A stretch of 64,000 nucleotides of DNA from Arthrobacter globiformis NBRC 12137. GTDB lineage: Bacteria; Actinomycetota; Actinomycetes; Actinomycetales; Micrococcaceae. Position 1 is the first letter of the stretch. Each line of letters begins with the position of its first letter. Under the pieces are notes generated by a model, which ran no database searches, was not told where the DNA came from, and saw only the letters and a program-made list of their open reading frames with translations. Below are positions 39,177 to 48,138 of this stretch, piece after piece. The stretch spans positions 53,293 to 117,292 of the forward strand of contig NZ_BAEG01000118.1 of assembly GCF_000238915.1 (NCBI RefSeq), written 5' to 3'. A program made the position numbers and the translations under genes.

Positions 39177-40021
39177 TTGCTTCCTGCTTTCTGGAGGTTG
39201 TCTGCGGCCTGCAGCACGGTGTCCGATGCGGCTCTGAGCTTCCGTGCCCAGCCCAGCTCGCCCAGCCGGGCGACCGTGCTGTCCGACGGCACCTCGGCGC
39301 TCACCGGAACATCGGCGGGGAAAGCGTTGACCAAGGCGGCCAGGTCGAAGCCGCCTTCGCCCGGAACACCGCGTTCCGAGCGGGACTCCGTCACCAGCGC
39401 CGCACGGTCGGCCGGACGCGCTGCAGGCCCGTCGCACAGCTGCAGCAGCGGCACCAGGTCACAGTTAGCCTCGAGGTCCCGCCACTGCGCGGACCCCGGG
39501 ACAGCCCCGAAGCGGTTCAGGTGGAGTGCGTCCACCACGATGTTGCAGCCGGCGGTCCGGGCCAGGGCCACCGCGTCCGGGATGGAGTGCACCGCCTGGT
39601 AGGAGATGGGCTCGAGGGTGGGAACGATGCCGTGGTTGCGGCCGTCCTCCGTCATGCGCGCCAGCGTGTCGGCAAGGCGCGCAGTGTCGGGATCGGACGC
39701 GGCCACCGTCAGGGATGCCGCACCGAGGGCCTGCCCCGCCGCCATCATCCCAAGCCACGCGTCGCGCTGGTCGGTGCCGTCCAGCAGCAGGAACTCGATG
39801 TCGTGGACAGTGACCCCGGTGTCGTCCATCCGGGCCAGGGTCTCCTTCAGCATCGGCGACCCCGGCTGCAGGTCGTACGGGCGCTCGGCAGCGGTGACGG
39901 GACGGACGCGCACACCGACGAAATCGAAGCCGGCCTCCGCGGCGACGGCCACCAGCTGCGGCGGGGCGGTGTTGAGGAGGGACAGCTGGGCCAGGCCCAG
40001 CGGGCGGCGCGGTGCGCTCAT
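39173..40021 (-). CDS. TIM-barrel sugar phosphate isomerase/epimerase-like protein
   Basis: The protein has 282 residues, overlapping both neighbours by 4 bases. It is of the xylose-isomerase-like (AP endonuclease 2) barrel fold: LAQLSLLNTAPPQLVAVAAEAGFDFVGVRV, VTVHDIEFLLLD, GIVPTLEPISY and NIVVDALHLNRFG, the Glu, Asp and His of which could form the metal site. Family members epimerise or isomerise keto sugars, dehydrate 3-dehydroshikimate, or take part in C-deglycosylation. Tight coupling with the flavoenzyme and aldo-keto reductase points to one pathway. Confidence 0.85.
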   Translation of the reverse strand: MSAPRRPLGLAQLSLLNTAPPQLVAVAAEAGFDFVGVRVRPVTAAERPYDLQPGSPMLKETLARMDDTGVTVHDIEFLLLDGTDQRDAWLGMMAAGQALGAASLTVAASDPDTARLADTLARMTEDGRNHGIVPTLEPISYQAVHSIPDAVALARTAGCNIVVDALHLNRFGAVPGSAQWRDLEANCDLVPLLQLCDGPAARPADRAALVTESRSERGVPGEGGFDLAALVNAFPADVPVSAEVPSDSTVARLGELGWARKLRAASDTVLQAADNLQKAGSK

Positions 40022-42120
40022 GATGCTGCTCCGTTCATGCTGAGTTCGACGGGTTCGTAGGGGCGGGGTGCGGGTTCGGTCTCGGGCGTCGCAGGGTCGG
40101 CGGCAAGGGCTGCGGCGATGCGCTGCGCTGCGTCGTAGCCGCTCTTCACCGCGTTGGAGGCGATGGCAGGGCTCCGGTCCACCACCGTTCCGGCCAACAC
40201 GACCGGCACGCCGGCCTCGCGGGCAAGGACTGCCTCGCGGTCTTCAGCGGGGATGGAACCGTCCAGCGGCAGCACTGAACGGGACACCAGCAGGCTCCCC
40301 GGCGCGTCCAGCCACTCCGAGTCGGCCCCGTCCCGGGACGTTCCGGCGATCCGGATCCGGCCGCCGTCGTATTCCTCGATCGTGGCACCCAGCCGGATCC
40401 GGACCCGGGGGTTCTGTTCCAGCCGGGGCACGGCAAGGATCTTCGCCCGCCGCCCGGATTCCGGAGCGAGCACCTCCTGCGGGCCCACCAGCAGCACGGC
40501 GGTGCCGCGGTCCGCGAGGGTGTCGGCCAGGCTCATCGCCACCGAGTCCGCACCCCAGATGGTCACGGCTTCCGGAACGTCCCCGCCGGCATCGGGGTGC
40601 AGCACCTCGGGGCGGGCGGCAAGCCAATCGCGCACGTCGGCCACGCCGGGCAGGTCCGCGCCGGGGAAACCTGCACCCGGGCGGGTCCCGCCGGTGGCCA
40701 GCACGACGGCGTCGGCCCCCGTTTCCCGGACCAGCGCCCCCAAGTCGCGGGAATCCACCTGGTTGCCCAACCGGACATCAATGCCCAGCCGTTCGTTCTC
40801 GGCCGCGGACCAGTCGGTGAAGCGGTGGAAATCCGGGGTGGACTTCATCCGTTCCGCGAGGGCGAGCTGCCCGCCGAGCCGGGCGCCGCCGTCAAGCACG
40901 GTGACCTGCGCGCCTGACAGTGCGAGTTCCCGGGCGGCGGTGAGGCCGGCGGGGCCGGCGCCCACCACGGCCACCCGGGCGCCCTGGCGCACCCCCGGCG
41001 TCGGAAGCGGGACCCGCGAGCGCCCGACCGCCGGGTTGACGGTGCACGTGACCTGCCCCTGGCCAAGAGTATCGATGCAGACATTGCAGGCGATGCAGGG
41101 GCGGTACGTCTCGCCCCGCAGCACGCCGCCCGCAAAAGCCGGGTCGGCGTGGATGGCCCGTGCCAGGCTGACGAAATCACAGACGCCGTCGCCGAGGACC
41201 TCTTCGATGACGGCCGGCGAGTTCAGCCGCCCGGCCATGCCCAGCGGAAGCCCGAACCGGCGGTAGGCCGTGGCGTAGTCCCGGAGCAGGCCGGGCTTCC
41301 ATTCGCCGGGCTGCACGATCCATTCCCCGGCGTCGTAGCTGCCGGCGGACAGGTCCAGGAAGTCCAGCCGGTCCAGGTGCGCTTTGGCCATGATCGCCAC
41401 CTGCTCCTCGGCGCTGATGCCGTCCGCCGGGCCCTCGACGACGGACACCCGCACCCCGACGAGGGCGTCCGGCGCGGCCTCGCGCACGGCGTCGATGACC
41501 AGGTTCAGGAAGTGCTCCGGGGCGGCGAACTCGTCCGTGCGGTGGTTGGAGATGGGGGACATGAACTGATGGATCAGGTACCCGTGGGCGCCGTGGATAT
41601 TGATCACGTCAAAGCCCGCGGCCACCGCCCGGCGGGCAGCAGCGGCATATGCCGCCACGAGGTCATGGCATTCCCCGGCGGTCAGTTCCCGCGGCACCTC
41701 CCCGCCGGCCACCGCGCACGGCACCGGTGACGGCGCCACGTTCTTGTGCCCGGACACCGCCGCCTGGGCGGTCCGGCCGCCGTGGTTAAGTTCGACGGCG
41801 GCCAGCGCACCTTCCGCGTGCAGCGCGTCGGTGAGCCTGCGCAGCCCCGGAACCATGGCGTCGGTGTGCAGGCCCAGCTGGTGCGTGCGGCCCTTGCCGT
41901 CGGCCCGCACGTATGTGGCTTCGGTGGTGACCAGTCCGAGGCCGGCCCTGGCGCGGGTGACCAGGTAGTCGATGTACTGCCCGGTGATGTGCCCGTCCAC
42001 GGTGCCGTAGTTCCGTTCCATCGGAGCGGAGGCGAGCCGGTTGCGGAGGGTCCGCGGCGTGCGGCCGTTCCGGCCCAGGGTGAGCGGGCGGGCGGCGTGG
42101 CCGGTGTTGTGCTCCGTCAT
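40018..42120 (-). CDS. OYE-type NADH:flavin oxidoreductase with Fe-S and FAD domains (FadH-like)
   Basis: The protein has 700 residues. Residues about 10-350 are an Old Yellow Enzyme barrel (RNRLASAPMERNYG, AAVELNHGGRTAQ, DVINIHGAHGYLIHQFMSP). Residues about 350-375 hold a 4Fe-4S site, CIACNVCIDTLGQGQVTC. Residues 390-680 hold an FAD/NAD(P) domain with VAVVGAGPAGLTAARELAL. This is the layout of 2,4-dienoyl-CoA reductase, trimethylamine dehydrogenase and related enzymes. In E. coli FadH the catalytic Tyr/His are also in the barrel; HGAHGYL is consistent. It may reduce an enone or demethylate an amine; context with a second flavoprotein favours ring-enone chemistry (inference). Confidence 0.92.
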   Translation of the reverse strand: MTEHNTGHAARPLTLGRNGRTPRTLRNRLASAPMERNYGTVDGHITGQYIDYLVTRARAGLGLVTTEATYVRADGKGRTHQLGLHTDAMVPGLRRLTDALHAEGALAAVELNHGGRTAQAAVSGHKNVAPSPVPCAVAGGEVPRELTAGECHDLVAAYAAAARRAVAAGFDVINIHGAHGYLIHQFMSPISNHRTDEFAAPEHFLNLVIDAVREAAPDALVGVRVSVVEGPADGISAEEQVAIMAKAHLDRLDFLDLSAGSYDAGEWIVQPGEWKPGLLRDYATAYRRFGLPLGMAGRLNSPAVIEEVLGDGVCDFVSLARAIHADPAFAGGVLRGETYRPCIACNVCIDTLGQGQVTCTVNPAVGRSRVPLPTPGVRQGARVAVVGAGPAGLTAARELALSGAQVTVLDGGARLGGQLALAERMKSTPDFHRFTDWSAAENERLGIDVRLGNQVDSRDLGALVRETGADAVVLATGGTRPGAGFPGADLPGVADVRDWLAARPEVLHPDAGGDVPEAVTIWGADSVAMSLADTLADRGTAVLLVGPQEVLAPESGRRAKILAVPRLEQNPRVRIRLGATIEEYDGGRIRIAGTSRDGADSEWLDAPGSLLVSRSVLPLDGSIPAEDREAVLAREAGVPVVLAGTVVDRSPAIASNAVKSGYDAAQRIAAALAADPATPETEPAPRPYEPVELSMNGAAS

Positions 42121-42123
42121 GGC

Positions 42124-43290
42124 CTAGCCTGCCGCTTCTGCCGGGACCCGGGTCACGACGTCGGCCGGTATGTCCACGCCCGGTGAAGCCCCGGAACCGG
42201 CGAAGCGGACGGGGGCTCCGGTGCGCGAGGATTCATAGACCGCCAGCAGGATCCGCAGCGATTTCAGCGCGTCCTTGCCCGTGATGGCGGGCTCAGTGCC
42301 GGCGTCCAGGGCCTGCACGAAGTCGCGGACCTGGCTGGTGTGGTGCGGAATCAGTTGGCCGTTGATGGTGGAAAGGTCGACGTTCGGCTCCACGCCCTCG
42401 GGATGGACGGGCTCCACGGTGATCCTCTCCCCCACGGCCCACAGGTCGAGCCGGCCGTCACTGCCCTCGGGGAACTCCGTCAGTGATGCCGAGGCTCCCG
42501 TTTCGCCGGTGATCCGCAGCTGGATGCCCAGGTTGGGCGACACCGCCGTCGACGCCTCCAGCGTTGCCATGGCGCCGGAGGTGAAGGTGATAACTGCCGT
42601 GGCGGAATCCTCCACCTCGATGTAGCCGCCGTGCCGGTAGGTGTTGACCTTCCCGTACACCTCCGCCACGTCGCCGAGGTACCACTGCAGCAGGTCGATC
42701 TGGTGGATGGCCTGCGTCATGAGCACGCCGCCGCCGTCGTTCTCCCAGGTGCCGCGCCACGCATCCCTGTTGTAGTATTCCGGCGCGCGGTGCAGCATTA
42801 CGGAACACTGGGCCATGAGCGGCCGGCCCAGTGTCCCGTCGTCGATGGCGGAACGGATCCGCTGCGCGGCCGGCCAGAAGCGGCGCTGGAACAGCGCTCC
42901 GAACTGCACTCCGGCCTCCTCGCAGGCGGCGACCATGCGCTCCGCCGATCCGAGCCGGGTGGCGATCGGCTTTTCGCACAGGACATGTACCCCGGCTGCC
43001 GCGGCTTTGAGCACCACCTCTTCATGGGTCGGGTGGGGCGTGCAGACCGACACGATGTCCACGCCCAGCGCCAGGATTTCGTCTACGGTGTTCACCGCAT
43101 GCGGCACGTCCCAGTCTTGGGCGGTGGCGCGGGCCCGGTCCAGGTCGATGTCGCACACACCCACCACCTGCACGTTGTCCAGGGCGCCGAAGGCCTCGAG
43201 GTGGTTGCGGGAGATGGCGCCGCAGCCCACGATTCCGGCTCGGTACATGCGGGGGGCGGTTGCTGACGGGGTCATGGTTCCAACTTTCAT
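42124..43290 (-). CDS. Gfo/Idh/MocA family NAD(P)-dependent dehydrogenase
   Basis: About 388 residues; the start is ATG 43290 or 43275, with no decisive ribosome site. The Rossmann part reads YRAGIVGCGAISRNHLEAF, with VCTPHPTHEEVVLKAAAAGVHVLCEKPIA giving the EKP Lys of the family; the C-terminal sheet domain includes GGGVLMTQAIHQIDLLQWYLG with the usual catalytic Asp/His area. Members oxidise sugars, inositols and their derivatives. It is 22 bases downstream of the transporter gene and 3 bases before the OYE gene. Confidence 0.93.
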   Translation of the reverse strand: MKVGTMTPSATAPRMYRAGIVGCGAISRNHLEAFGALDNVQVVGVCDIDLDRARATAQDWDVPHAVNTVDEILALGVDIVSVCTPHPTHEEVVLKAAAAGVHVLCEKPIATRLGSAERMVAACEEAGVQFGALFQRRFWPAAQRIRSAIDDGTLGRPLMAQCSVMLHRAPEYYNRDAWRGTWENDGGGVLMTQAIHQIDLLQWYLGDVAEVYGKVNTYRHGGYIEVEDSATAVITFTSGAMATLEASTAVSPNLGIQLRITGETGASASLTEFPEGSDGRLDLWAVGERITVEPVHPEGVEPNVDLSTINGQLIPHHTSQVRDFVQALDAGTEPAITGKDALKSLRILLAVYESSRTGAPVRFAGSGASPGVDIPADVVTRVPAEAAG

Positions 43291-43312
43291 TCTGGGTGGG
43301 GCGGTGCCGGGT

Positions 43313-44689
43313 TCAGCGGGAGGCGAAAGAGCTGCGTTGGCGCGGCAGGCCGAGTTCCTCGAGCGGGGTCCTGTGGGTTTCGCGGGCCGTGGCGATGGCG
43401 ATCGCGGAGACTGCCAGGCAGGCTACGGTGAAGACTGCCACCGGGATCCAGCCGCCGGGGCCCGGCTGGGCAAGGACGGTGGCGATGGCGGGGGCGAAGC
43501 CGGTGAGGATCAGTCCCACCTGGCTGCCGATGGCCATCCCGGAGTAGCGGACCGGTGCCGGGAACATCTCGGGGAAGAAGACGGTCCACACACCGTTCCA
43601 GCAGGAGTAGAACACTGACATGTTCAGGAATCCGAAGACGAAGATCAGGGCGATGTTGTGCTCGCTGATGGCCCAGAAGTAGCCGAACGAGGTGATGGCG
43701 CAGCCCAGGGAGCCCACCAGGAGCACCTTCTTGCGGCCGAACCGGTCCGAGATGATGCCGGCCAGCGGGATGGTGAACATGGACAGGCCGATGGTGAGTG
43801 CGTTGACCGTGAGCATCAGGGTCCGGTCCAGGCCGATGCCCTTGCCGGTGGCGTAGGCCAGCGCGTACACGGTGAAGGTGGTCTGCATGACGGAGAACAG
43901 CATTACCAGGGCCACGCGCAGAACGTCGCGCCACTGGGTTTTCAGCACCTCGGCCGCCGGAATGCCCTTGGGCTTCTTCGCTTCCACCGTCTCCTCGAAC
44001 ACGGGCGGCTCCTCCAGCCGGGTGCGGATCCAGTAGGCGACCAGCAGCACCACGGCGGACAGCCAGAACGGGACACGCCAGCCCCAGCCGAGCAGCTGCT
44101 CCTCCGGGAGGGCGGCGAGCGGGATGAACACCACCGTGGAGAGCACCATGCCGGACGCGTAGCCGGTCATCACGAAGCTGGTGAAGAAGCCGCGGCGTCC
44201 TTCCGGGGAGTGTTCCATGGTCAGGGTCGATGCTCCCGCGGCCTCTGCCCCGGCGGAGAATCCCTGCGCCAGCCGGCCCACCAGCAGGAGCGCCGTGGCC
44301 CAGTAGCCGACCTGGTCGTAGGTGGGCAGGAAGCCGATGCCGATGGAGGCCACACCCATGATCACCAGGGTGATCATCAGTGCCTGCTTGCGGCCGATCC
44401 TGTCCCCGAAGTGGCTCATGATGACGCCGCCCAGGGGCCGGGCCAGATAGCCGACGCCGAACGTGGCCATCGCCCCGAGCAGGGCAACCACCGGGTCTCC
44501 GCCGGGGAAGAAGATCCTCGGGAACACCAGCGCTGCTGCCGTGCCGTAGATGAAGAAGTCGTAGTACTCCAGCGTGGATCCGAGGAAGGAAGCCAGTGCG
44601 GCCTTCTTCGGGGTCTTCGCGGGGAGGCTGTCCGCGCGTTCCAGGACGGCGGTCTCTGCGGCGGGGGTTGGGGGCTGGACATGTCCCAT
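43313..44689 (-). CDS. MHS-family MFS transporter (first gene of the six-gene operon)
   Basis: The protein has 458 residues behind GAGGAGAACCT. The MHS plan is visible: LEYYDFFIYGTAAALVFP, GDRIGRKQALM, and LAQGFSAGAEAAGASTLTMEHSPEGRRGF. It is closest in this window to the transporter at 46699 (same helix 1 and AGAE-AGAS motifs) and differs from the pair in the pyroglutamate region. As the first gene of the operon it probably imports the substrate handled by the dehydrogenases that follow. Confidence 0.9.
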   Translation of the reverse strand: MGHVQPPTPAAETAVLERADSLPAKTPKKAALASFLGSTLEYYDFFIYGTAAALVFPRIFFPGGDPVVALLGAMATFGVGYLARPLGGVIMSHFGDRIGRKQALMITLVIMGVASIGIGFLPTYDQVGYWATALLLVGRLAQGFSAGAEAAGASTLTMEHSPEGRRGFFTSFVMTGYASGMVLSTVVFIPLAALPEEQLLGWGWRVPFWLSAVVLLVAYWIRTRLEEPPVFEETVEAKKPKGIPAAEVLKTQWRDVLRVALVMLFSVMQTTFTVYALAYATGKGIGLDRTLMLTVNALTIGLSMFTIPLAGIISDRFGRKKVLLVGSLGCAITSFGYFWAISEHNIALIFVFGFLNMSVFYSCWNGVWTVFFPEMFPAPVRYSGMAIGSQVGLILTGFAPAIATVLAQPGPGGWIPVAVFTVACLAVSAIAIATARETHRTPLEELGLPRQRSSFASR

Positions 44690-44876
44690 AGGTTCTCCTC
44701 ATTGAGTTTCCAGGGCGGCCGCCACCGAAGTTGGTGGGGCCAAAGTGGTGAGCGTGCACCGTGTCCGGTGGGTTGCTCTGGAGGAAAACACTAGGAGCAG
44801 GGAAAAGCGCCGCGGCAAAACTTCCCATTCAACGGGACGCGGGCTCTGTTCGGCCCCGGGTGGACGAGGGCGCCGG

Positions 44877-45674
44877 TCAGGCTCCCTGAAGCCAGGGCCG
44901 CGTGCCGTACGGACGGCGTTCTGCGCCCATGGTCCGGGACAGGCCGCGCCCCGCGGCCACCAGGACGGGAAGAACCACTTTGGGGTCCTCGTCCGCCGTC
45001 GGAATTACGACGGCGATCGCTCCGATCACGCTGTTGCCCTCGCCAAAGACCGGGACGGCGTAGGCGGTGTTTTCCTCCACCAGGACGCCCGCCATGCGGA
45101 CGTATCCGCGTTCCCGGATCAGGGCGAGCTGGGCGCGCAGGCGCACCGGATCCGTCTCCGTGGCCTCCGTGGTTTTCTCCAGCGGCCCGGCCAGGAACCG
45201 CTCCTGCACGTCGCGCGGCATGTGCGCCATCATGGCCATGCCGGACGACGTGTTGTGGATCAGGAGCCGGCCGGCCACCGCGGCAAGGTTGGTGGCGGTG
45301 CCGTGGCGGTCCAGCTGCTCCAGGTAGAGCACGGTGCCGGAACCGACGTCGGGAATGGAGAGGGACACCTGCTCCCGGACAGCGGCGTGGACGCCTTCGA
45401 GGAACGGAAGGCCCCGGCGCCGGAATTCCTCAAGCGGGTTGCTGCGGGACGCCAGTTCCCACATCTTCATGCCGACGCCGTAGTCCCCTGCCTCGCTGCG
45501 GTTCAGCAGCCCGCTGTCCACCAGGTCGTTGGCCAGCCGGTGGGCGGTGCTGCTGGACATGCCGGTGGCCCGGACCAGTTCGCTCAGCGACATCCGCGGC
45601 CGGCCCTTCGAAAAGGCATCCAGGATCTTCACCACGCGCTGGATGACGGATTCGCCGGAGGGCGAGTTGGCCAT
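44877..45674 (-). CDS. IclR-family regulator
   Basis: The protein has 265 residues. The winged helix reads SVIQRVVKILDAFSKGRPRMSLSELVRATGMSSSTAHRLANDLV; the effector domain follows with GTVLYLEQLDRHG and YAVPVFGEGNSVIGAIAVV. Its ATG overlaps the stop of the second IclR gene (TGATG), so the two regulators are made together. It lies between the two MHS transport regions, and 187 bases upstream of the six-gene operon's first start. Confidence 0.92.
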   Translation of the reverse strand: MANSPSGESVIQRVVKILDAFSKGRPRMSLSELVRATGMSSSTAHRLANDLVDSGLLNRSEAGDYGVGMKMWELASRSNPLEEFRRRGLPFLEGVHAAVREQVSLSIPDVGSGTVLYLEQLDRHGTATNLAAVAGRLLIHNTSSGMAMMAHMPRDVQERFLAGPLEKTTEATETDPVRLRAQLALIRERGYVRMAGVLVEENTAYAVPVFGEGNSVIGAIAVVIPTADEDPKVVLPVLVAAGRGLSRTMGAERRPYGTRPWLQGA

Positions 45675-46459
45675 CAGGCCCGCCGCAGCCCGGACGCGTC
45701 CCCACCGTAGTCCAGGCCGATCTGCCGGGCCGCTTGCTGCAGGCGCGGCACCACGGACTTTTCAATGTCCTCGGCAGGTGACCGGTGGGTCTGCAGGGAG
45801 ACGTTGACGGCAGCCACCACGTCATGGCCGCGGCACACCGGTACGGCCACGCCGCGCAGCCCCTCTTCCAGTTCCTGCGACACCATGGCCCACCCCCTTG
45901 ACCTGGCACGGTCAATTTCTGTCCGCAGCTGGTCGAGGCTTGCCACCGAGTGTTCTGTCAGCTTCTGCAGCCGAACGGTTTCGAAGTAGGCCTGCAGATC
46001 CGGCTCGGTCAGGGCCCCCAGCAGCACGCGCCCCATGGAAGTGGCCCAGGCCGGGAACCTGGTGCCCACGGTGATCGTCACGCTGAGCAGCCGGGGCGAG
46101 GGCACACAGGCGACATACACGACGTCGGCGCCGTCCAGAATGCAGAGGGAGGTGGTCTCGTTCAGCTCGGACGCAAGCGCCTTCAGGTGCCGGTCCGCGA
46201 TGGCCGGAAGCTCGAGGTTGGCCAGGAAGGACCGTCCGATGTCCAGCGAGCGCGCGGTCAGCTCGAAGTGCGCACCGTCGGCCCTCAGGTACCCGAGGTC
46301 GGCAAGGGTGAGGAGGAACCGGCGCGCAGAAGCCCTGGTGGTATCCGCCGCCGCGGCCACCTGGGACACCGTCAGCCGGGGCGCGTTCGGGGTGAAGGCC
46401 CGGAGCACGTCGAACGCCTTTTCGACCGATTTCACAAAGTAGGCCGGCTGTTCGTCCAT
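45674..46459 (-). CDS. IclR-family regulator (PcaR/PobR-like)
   Basis: The protein has 261 residues behind GGGAG. FVKSVEKAFDVLRAF, then LTVSQVAAAADTTRASARRFLLTLADLGYL, is typical of the PcaR/PobR branch that governs aromatic and hydroaromatic acid catabolism. The effector domain includes GADVVYVACVPSPR and FPAWATSMGRVLLGAL. It is divergent from the MHS gene at 46699, with a pair of 13-base direct repeats between them, and is the first gene of the two-regulator unit. Confidence 0.92.
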   Translation of the reverse strand: MDEQPAYFVKSVEKAFDVLRAFTPNAPRLTVSQVAAAADTTRASARRFLLTLADLGYLRADGAHFELTARSLDIGRSFLANLELPAIADRHLKALASELNETTSLCILDGADVVYVACVPSPRLLSVTITVGTRFPAWATSMGRVLLGALTEPDLQAYFETVRLQKLTEHSVASLDQLRTEIDRARSRGWAMVSQELEEGLRGVAVPVCRGHDVVAAVNVSLQTHRSPAEDIEKSVVPRLQQAARQIGLDYGGDASGLRRA

Positions 46460-46619
46460 GGGCTCCCTGCATCCTCCGGCAACCTCCAGCGATGACCGCT
46501 CAGACGTGTAGAGGCTGCGCTGTTCCTGACGTACCCAGAATACGGTCCACCGCCCGGGAGGGTGCAGGGCAGGGAAAACGGATTGTGAGTCACTTCACTC
46601 TGCGCTATCATTTTTCTAG

Positions 46620-46651
46620 TCGCATATCGCACGCTTGTTCGCGATACGCAC
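46620..46651. promoter_or_regulatory. Direct repeats in the IclR-MHS intergenic region
   Basis: TCGCATATCGCAC (46620-46632) and TCGCGATACGCAC (46639-46651) share TCGC-N4-CGCAC and lie 19 bases apart, roughly two helix turns. They are upstream of the MHS gene and divergent to the IclR genes, as expected for an IclR-type operator. Confidence 0.5.
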
Positions 46652-46698
46652 AAATCACCAATTCGGACCCCGTCTTTCAGTGCGGAAGGACCCCTGCA

Positions 46699-48027
46699 AT
46701 GACCGATCTAGCCCCCACCCAGACCGCTGAGGCGAAGCAGTACCAGCTCAAGCGCGCCAAGAAGGCCGCCCTGGCTGCCTTCCTCGGCGGCGCGCTGGAG
46801 TACTACGACTTCTTCATCTACGCCACCGCGGCGTCGTTGGTCTTCTCCAAGATCTTCTTCCCCGCAGGCGACCCCACCGTCGCCCTCATCGCCTCGTTTG
46901 CCACCTTCGGCGTCGCCTACGTGGCCCGGCCCTTCGGTGCCGTCGTCTTCGGGCACCTGGGGGACAAGATCGGCCGCAAGAACACCCTCGTCCTGACCCT
47001 GGTGCTCATGGGATCAGCCACGTTCCTGATCGGCGTGCTCCCGGACTTCAACGCCGCCGGCTACTGGGCACCCGCCCTGCTGGTCCTCCTGCGCCTCATG
47101 CAGGGCCTCTCCGCCGGCGCGGAAACCGCTGGCGCCTCCGCCCTGTCCACCGAGGAGGCCCCGGAAGGCCGCCGCGGCTTCTTCGCCAGCTTCGCCATGA
47201 GCGGCATTTCCGCGGGCATCGTCCTGGCCTCCCTGGCCTTCCTCCCCGTCGCCGCCATGAGCGAGGCGGACCGCCTCGCCTGGGGCTGGCGCATCCCGTT
47301 CTGGCTGTCCCTCCTGGTGCTGGTGGTCGCGTACCTGGTCCGGCGCTCCCTTGAGGAACCCGAGGTCTTCGAGGAAAAGCACGACCACGGCGAACTTGTG
47401 AAGCTTCCGTTCGCCAAGATGTTCAAGACGCATCCGGCGCAGTTCTTCCAGGTCGCCCTGATGTCTTTCGAGACCGTCACCAACACGTTCATGCAGTCCT
47501 TCGGCCTCGCGTACGCCGTGTCCGTCGGAGTCCCGGCGTCGACCATGCTGTGGGTGAGCATCCTGGGCAACGTGATCGCCATGTTCAGCCAGCCGCTGCT
47601 GGCCCGCCTCTCGGACCGCTTTGGCCGGCGCCCGGTGTTCATTGCCGGCGTCCTGGGATCCGGACTGATGATCTTCGTCTACTTCTCCGTCATCTCCACC
47701 GGCAACATCCCCATGATCTTCCTCGCCAGCACGGTGATCACGGCCGGCACGTACTCCATGTCCAACGCGATCTATCCGGCCTGGTTCTCCGAGCTGTTCA
47801 ACGTCAAGGTCCGCTACTCGGGCATGGCCATCGGCCTGCAGGTCGGCATTCTCTGCGCCGGCTTCACTCCCCTGCTGGGCACCGCGCTGGTGGGAGCCGA
47901 CAAGGCCAACTGGGGCCCCGCCGCCTGGATCGTCGCGGCCTCGTCCCTGCTGGCTGTGGCCGGCGCCTACTGGGCCCGCGAAACCCACAAGACCCCGCTG
48001 CGGCAGCTGGGCAACCCGGTCCGCTAG
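46699..48027 (+). CDS. MHS-family MFS transporter
   Basis: The protein has 442 residues from ATG 46699, with GGAAGGA 9 bases before. LEYYDFFIYATAASLVFSKIFFP, GDKIGRKNTLV, LMQGLSAGAETAGASALSTEEAPEGRRGFF are MHS motifs. It pairs by sequence style with the transporter at 43313. It is followed by a strong terminator, so it is transcribed alone, most likely under the divergent IclR regulators. Confidence 0.9.
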   Translation: MTDLAPTQTAEAKQYQLKRAKKAALAAFLGGALEYYDFFIYATAASLVFSKIFFPAGDPTVALIASFATFGVAYVARPFGAVVFGHLGDKIGRKNTLVLTLVLMGSATFLIGVLPDFNAAGYWAPALLVLLRLMQGLSAGAETAGASALSTEEAPEGRRGFFASFAMSGISAGIVLASLAFLPVAAMSEADRLAWGWRIPFWLSLLVLVVAYLVRRSLEEPEVFEEKHDHGELVKLPFAKMFKTHPAQFFQVALMSFETVTNTFMQSFGLAYAVSVGVPASTMLWVSILGNVIAMFSQPLLARLSDRFGRRPVFIAGVLGSGLMIFVYFSVISTGNIPMIFLASTVITAGTYSMSNAIYPAWFSELFNVKVRYSGMAIGLQVGILCAGFTPLLGTALVGADKANWGPAAWIVAASSLLAVAGAYWARETHKTPLRQLGNPVR

Positions 48028-48048
48028 CACAGAGCCGAAGCGCGAACT

Positions 48049-48097
48049 GGCAGATAATGCCCTCAAATTGCCGGTTTGAGGGCATTATCTGCCTTTT
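48049..48097 (+). terminator. Perfect 19-bp intrinsic terminator
   Basis: GGCAGATAATGCCCTCAAA (48049-48067) and its exact complement (48075-48093) close on TTGCCGG and run into TTTTC. It directly follows the MHS gene. The inner CAGATAATG is also in the TTGTACAGATAATGG repeat family. Confidence 0.9.
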
Positions 48098-48138
48098 CGT
48101 GGGATAGTTCTGCCGTCCCACGACACAGGAGGAACTGC

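Noticed and set aside
39173..43290. C-glycoside deglycosylation locus (Gfo/Idh/MocA plus TIM barrel)
   Set aside because: The small partner subunit needed by known deglycosidases is not present, and the other genes do not match.
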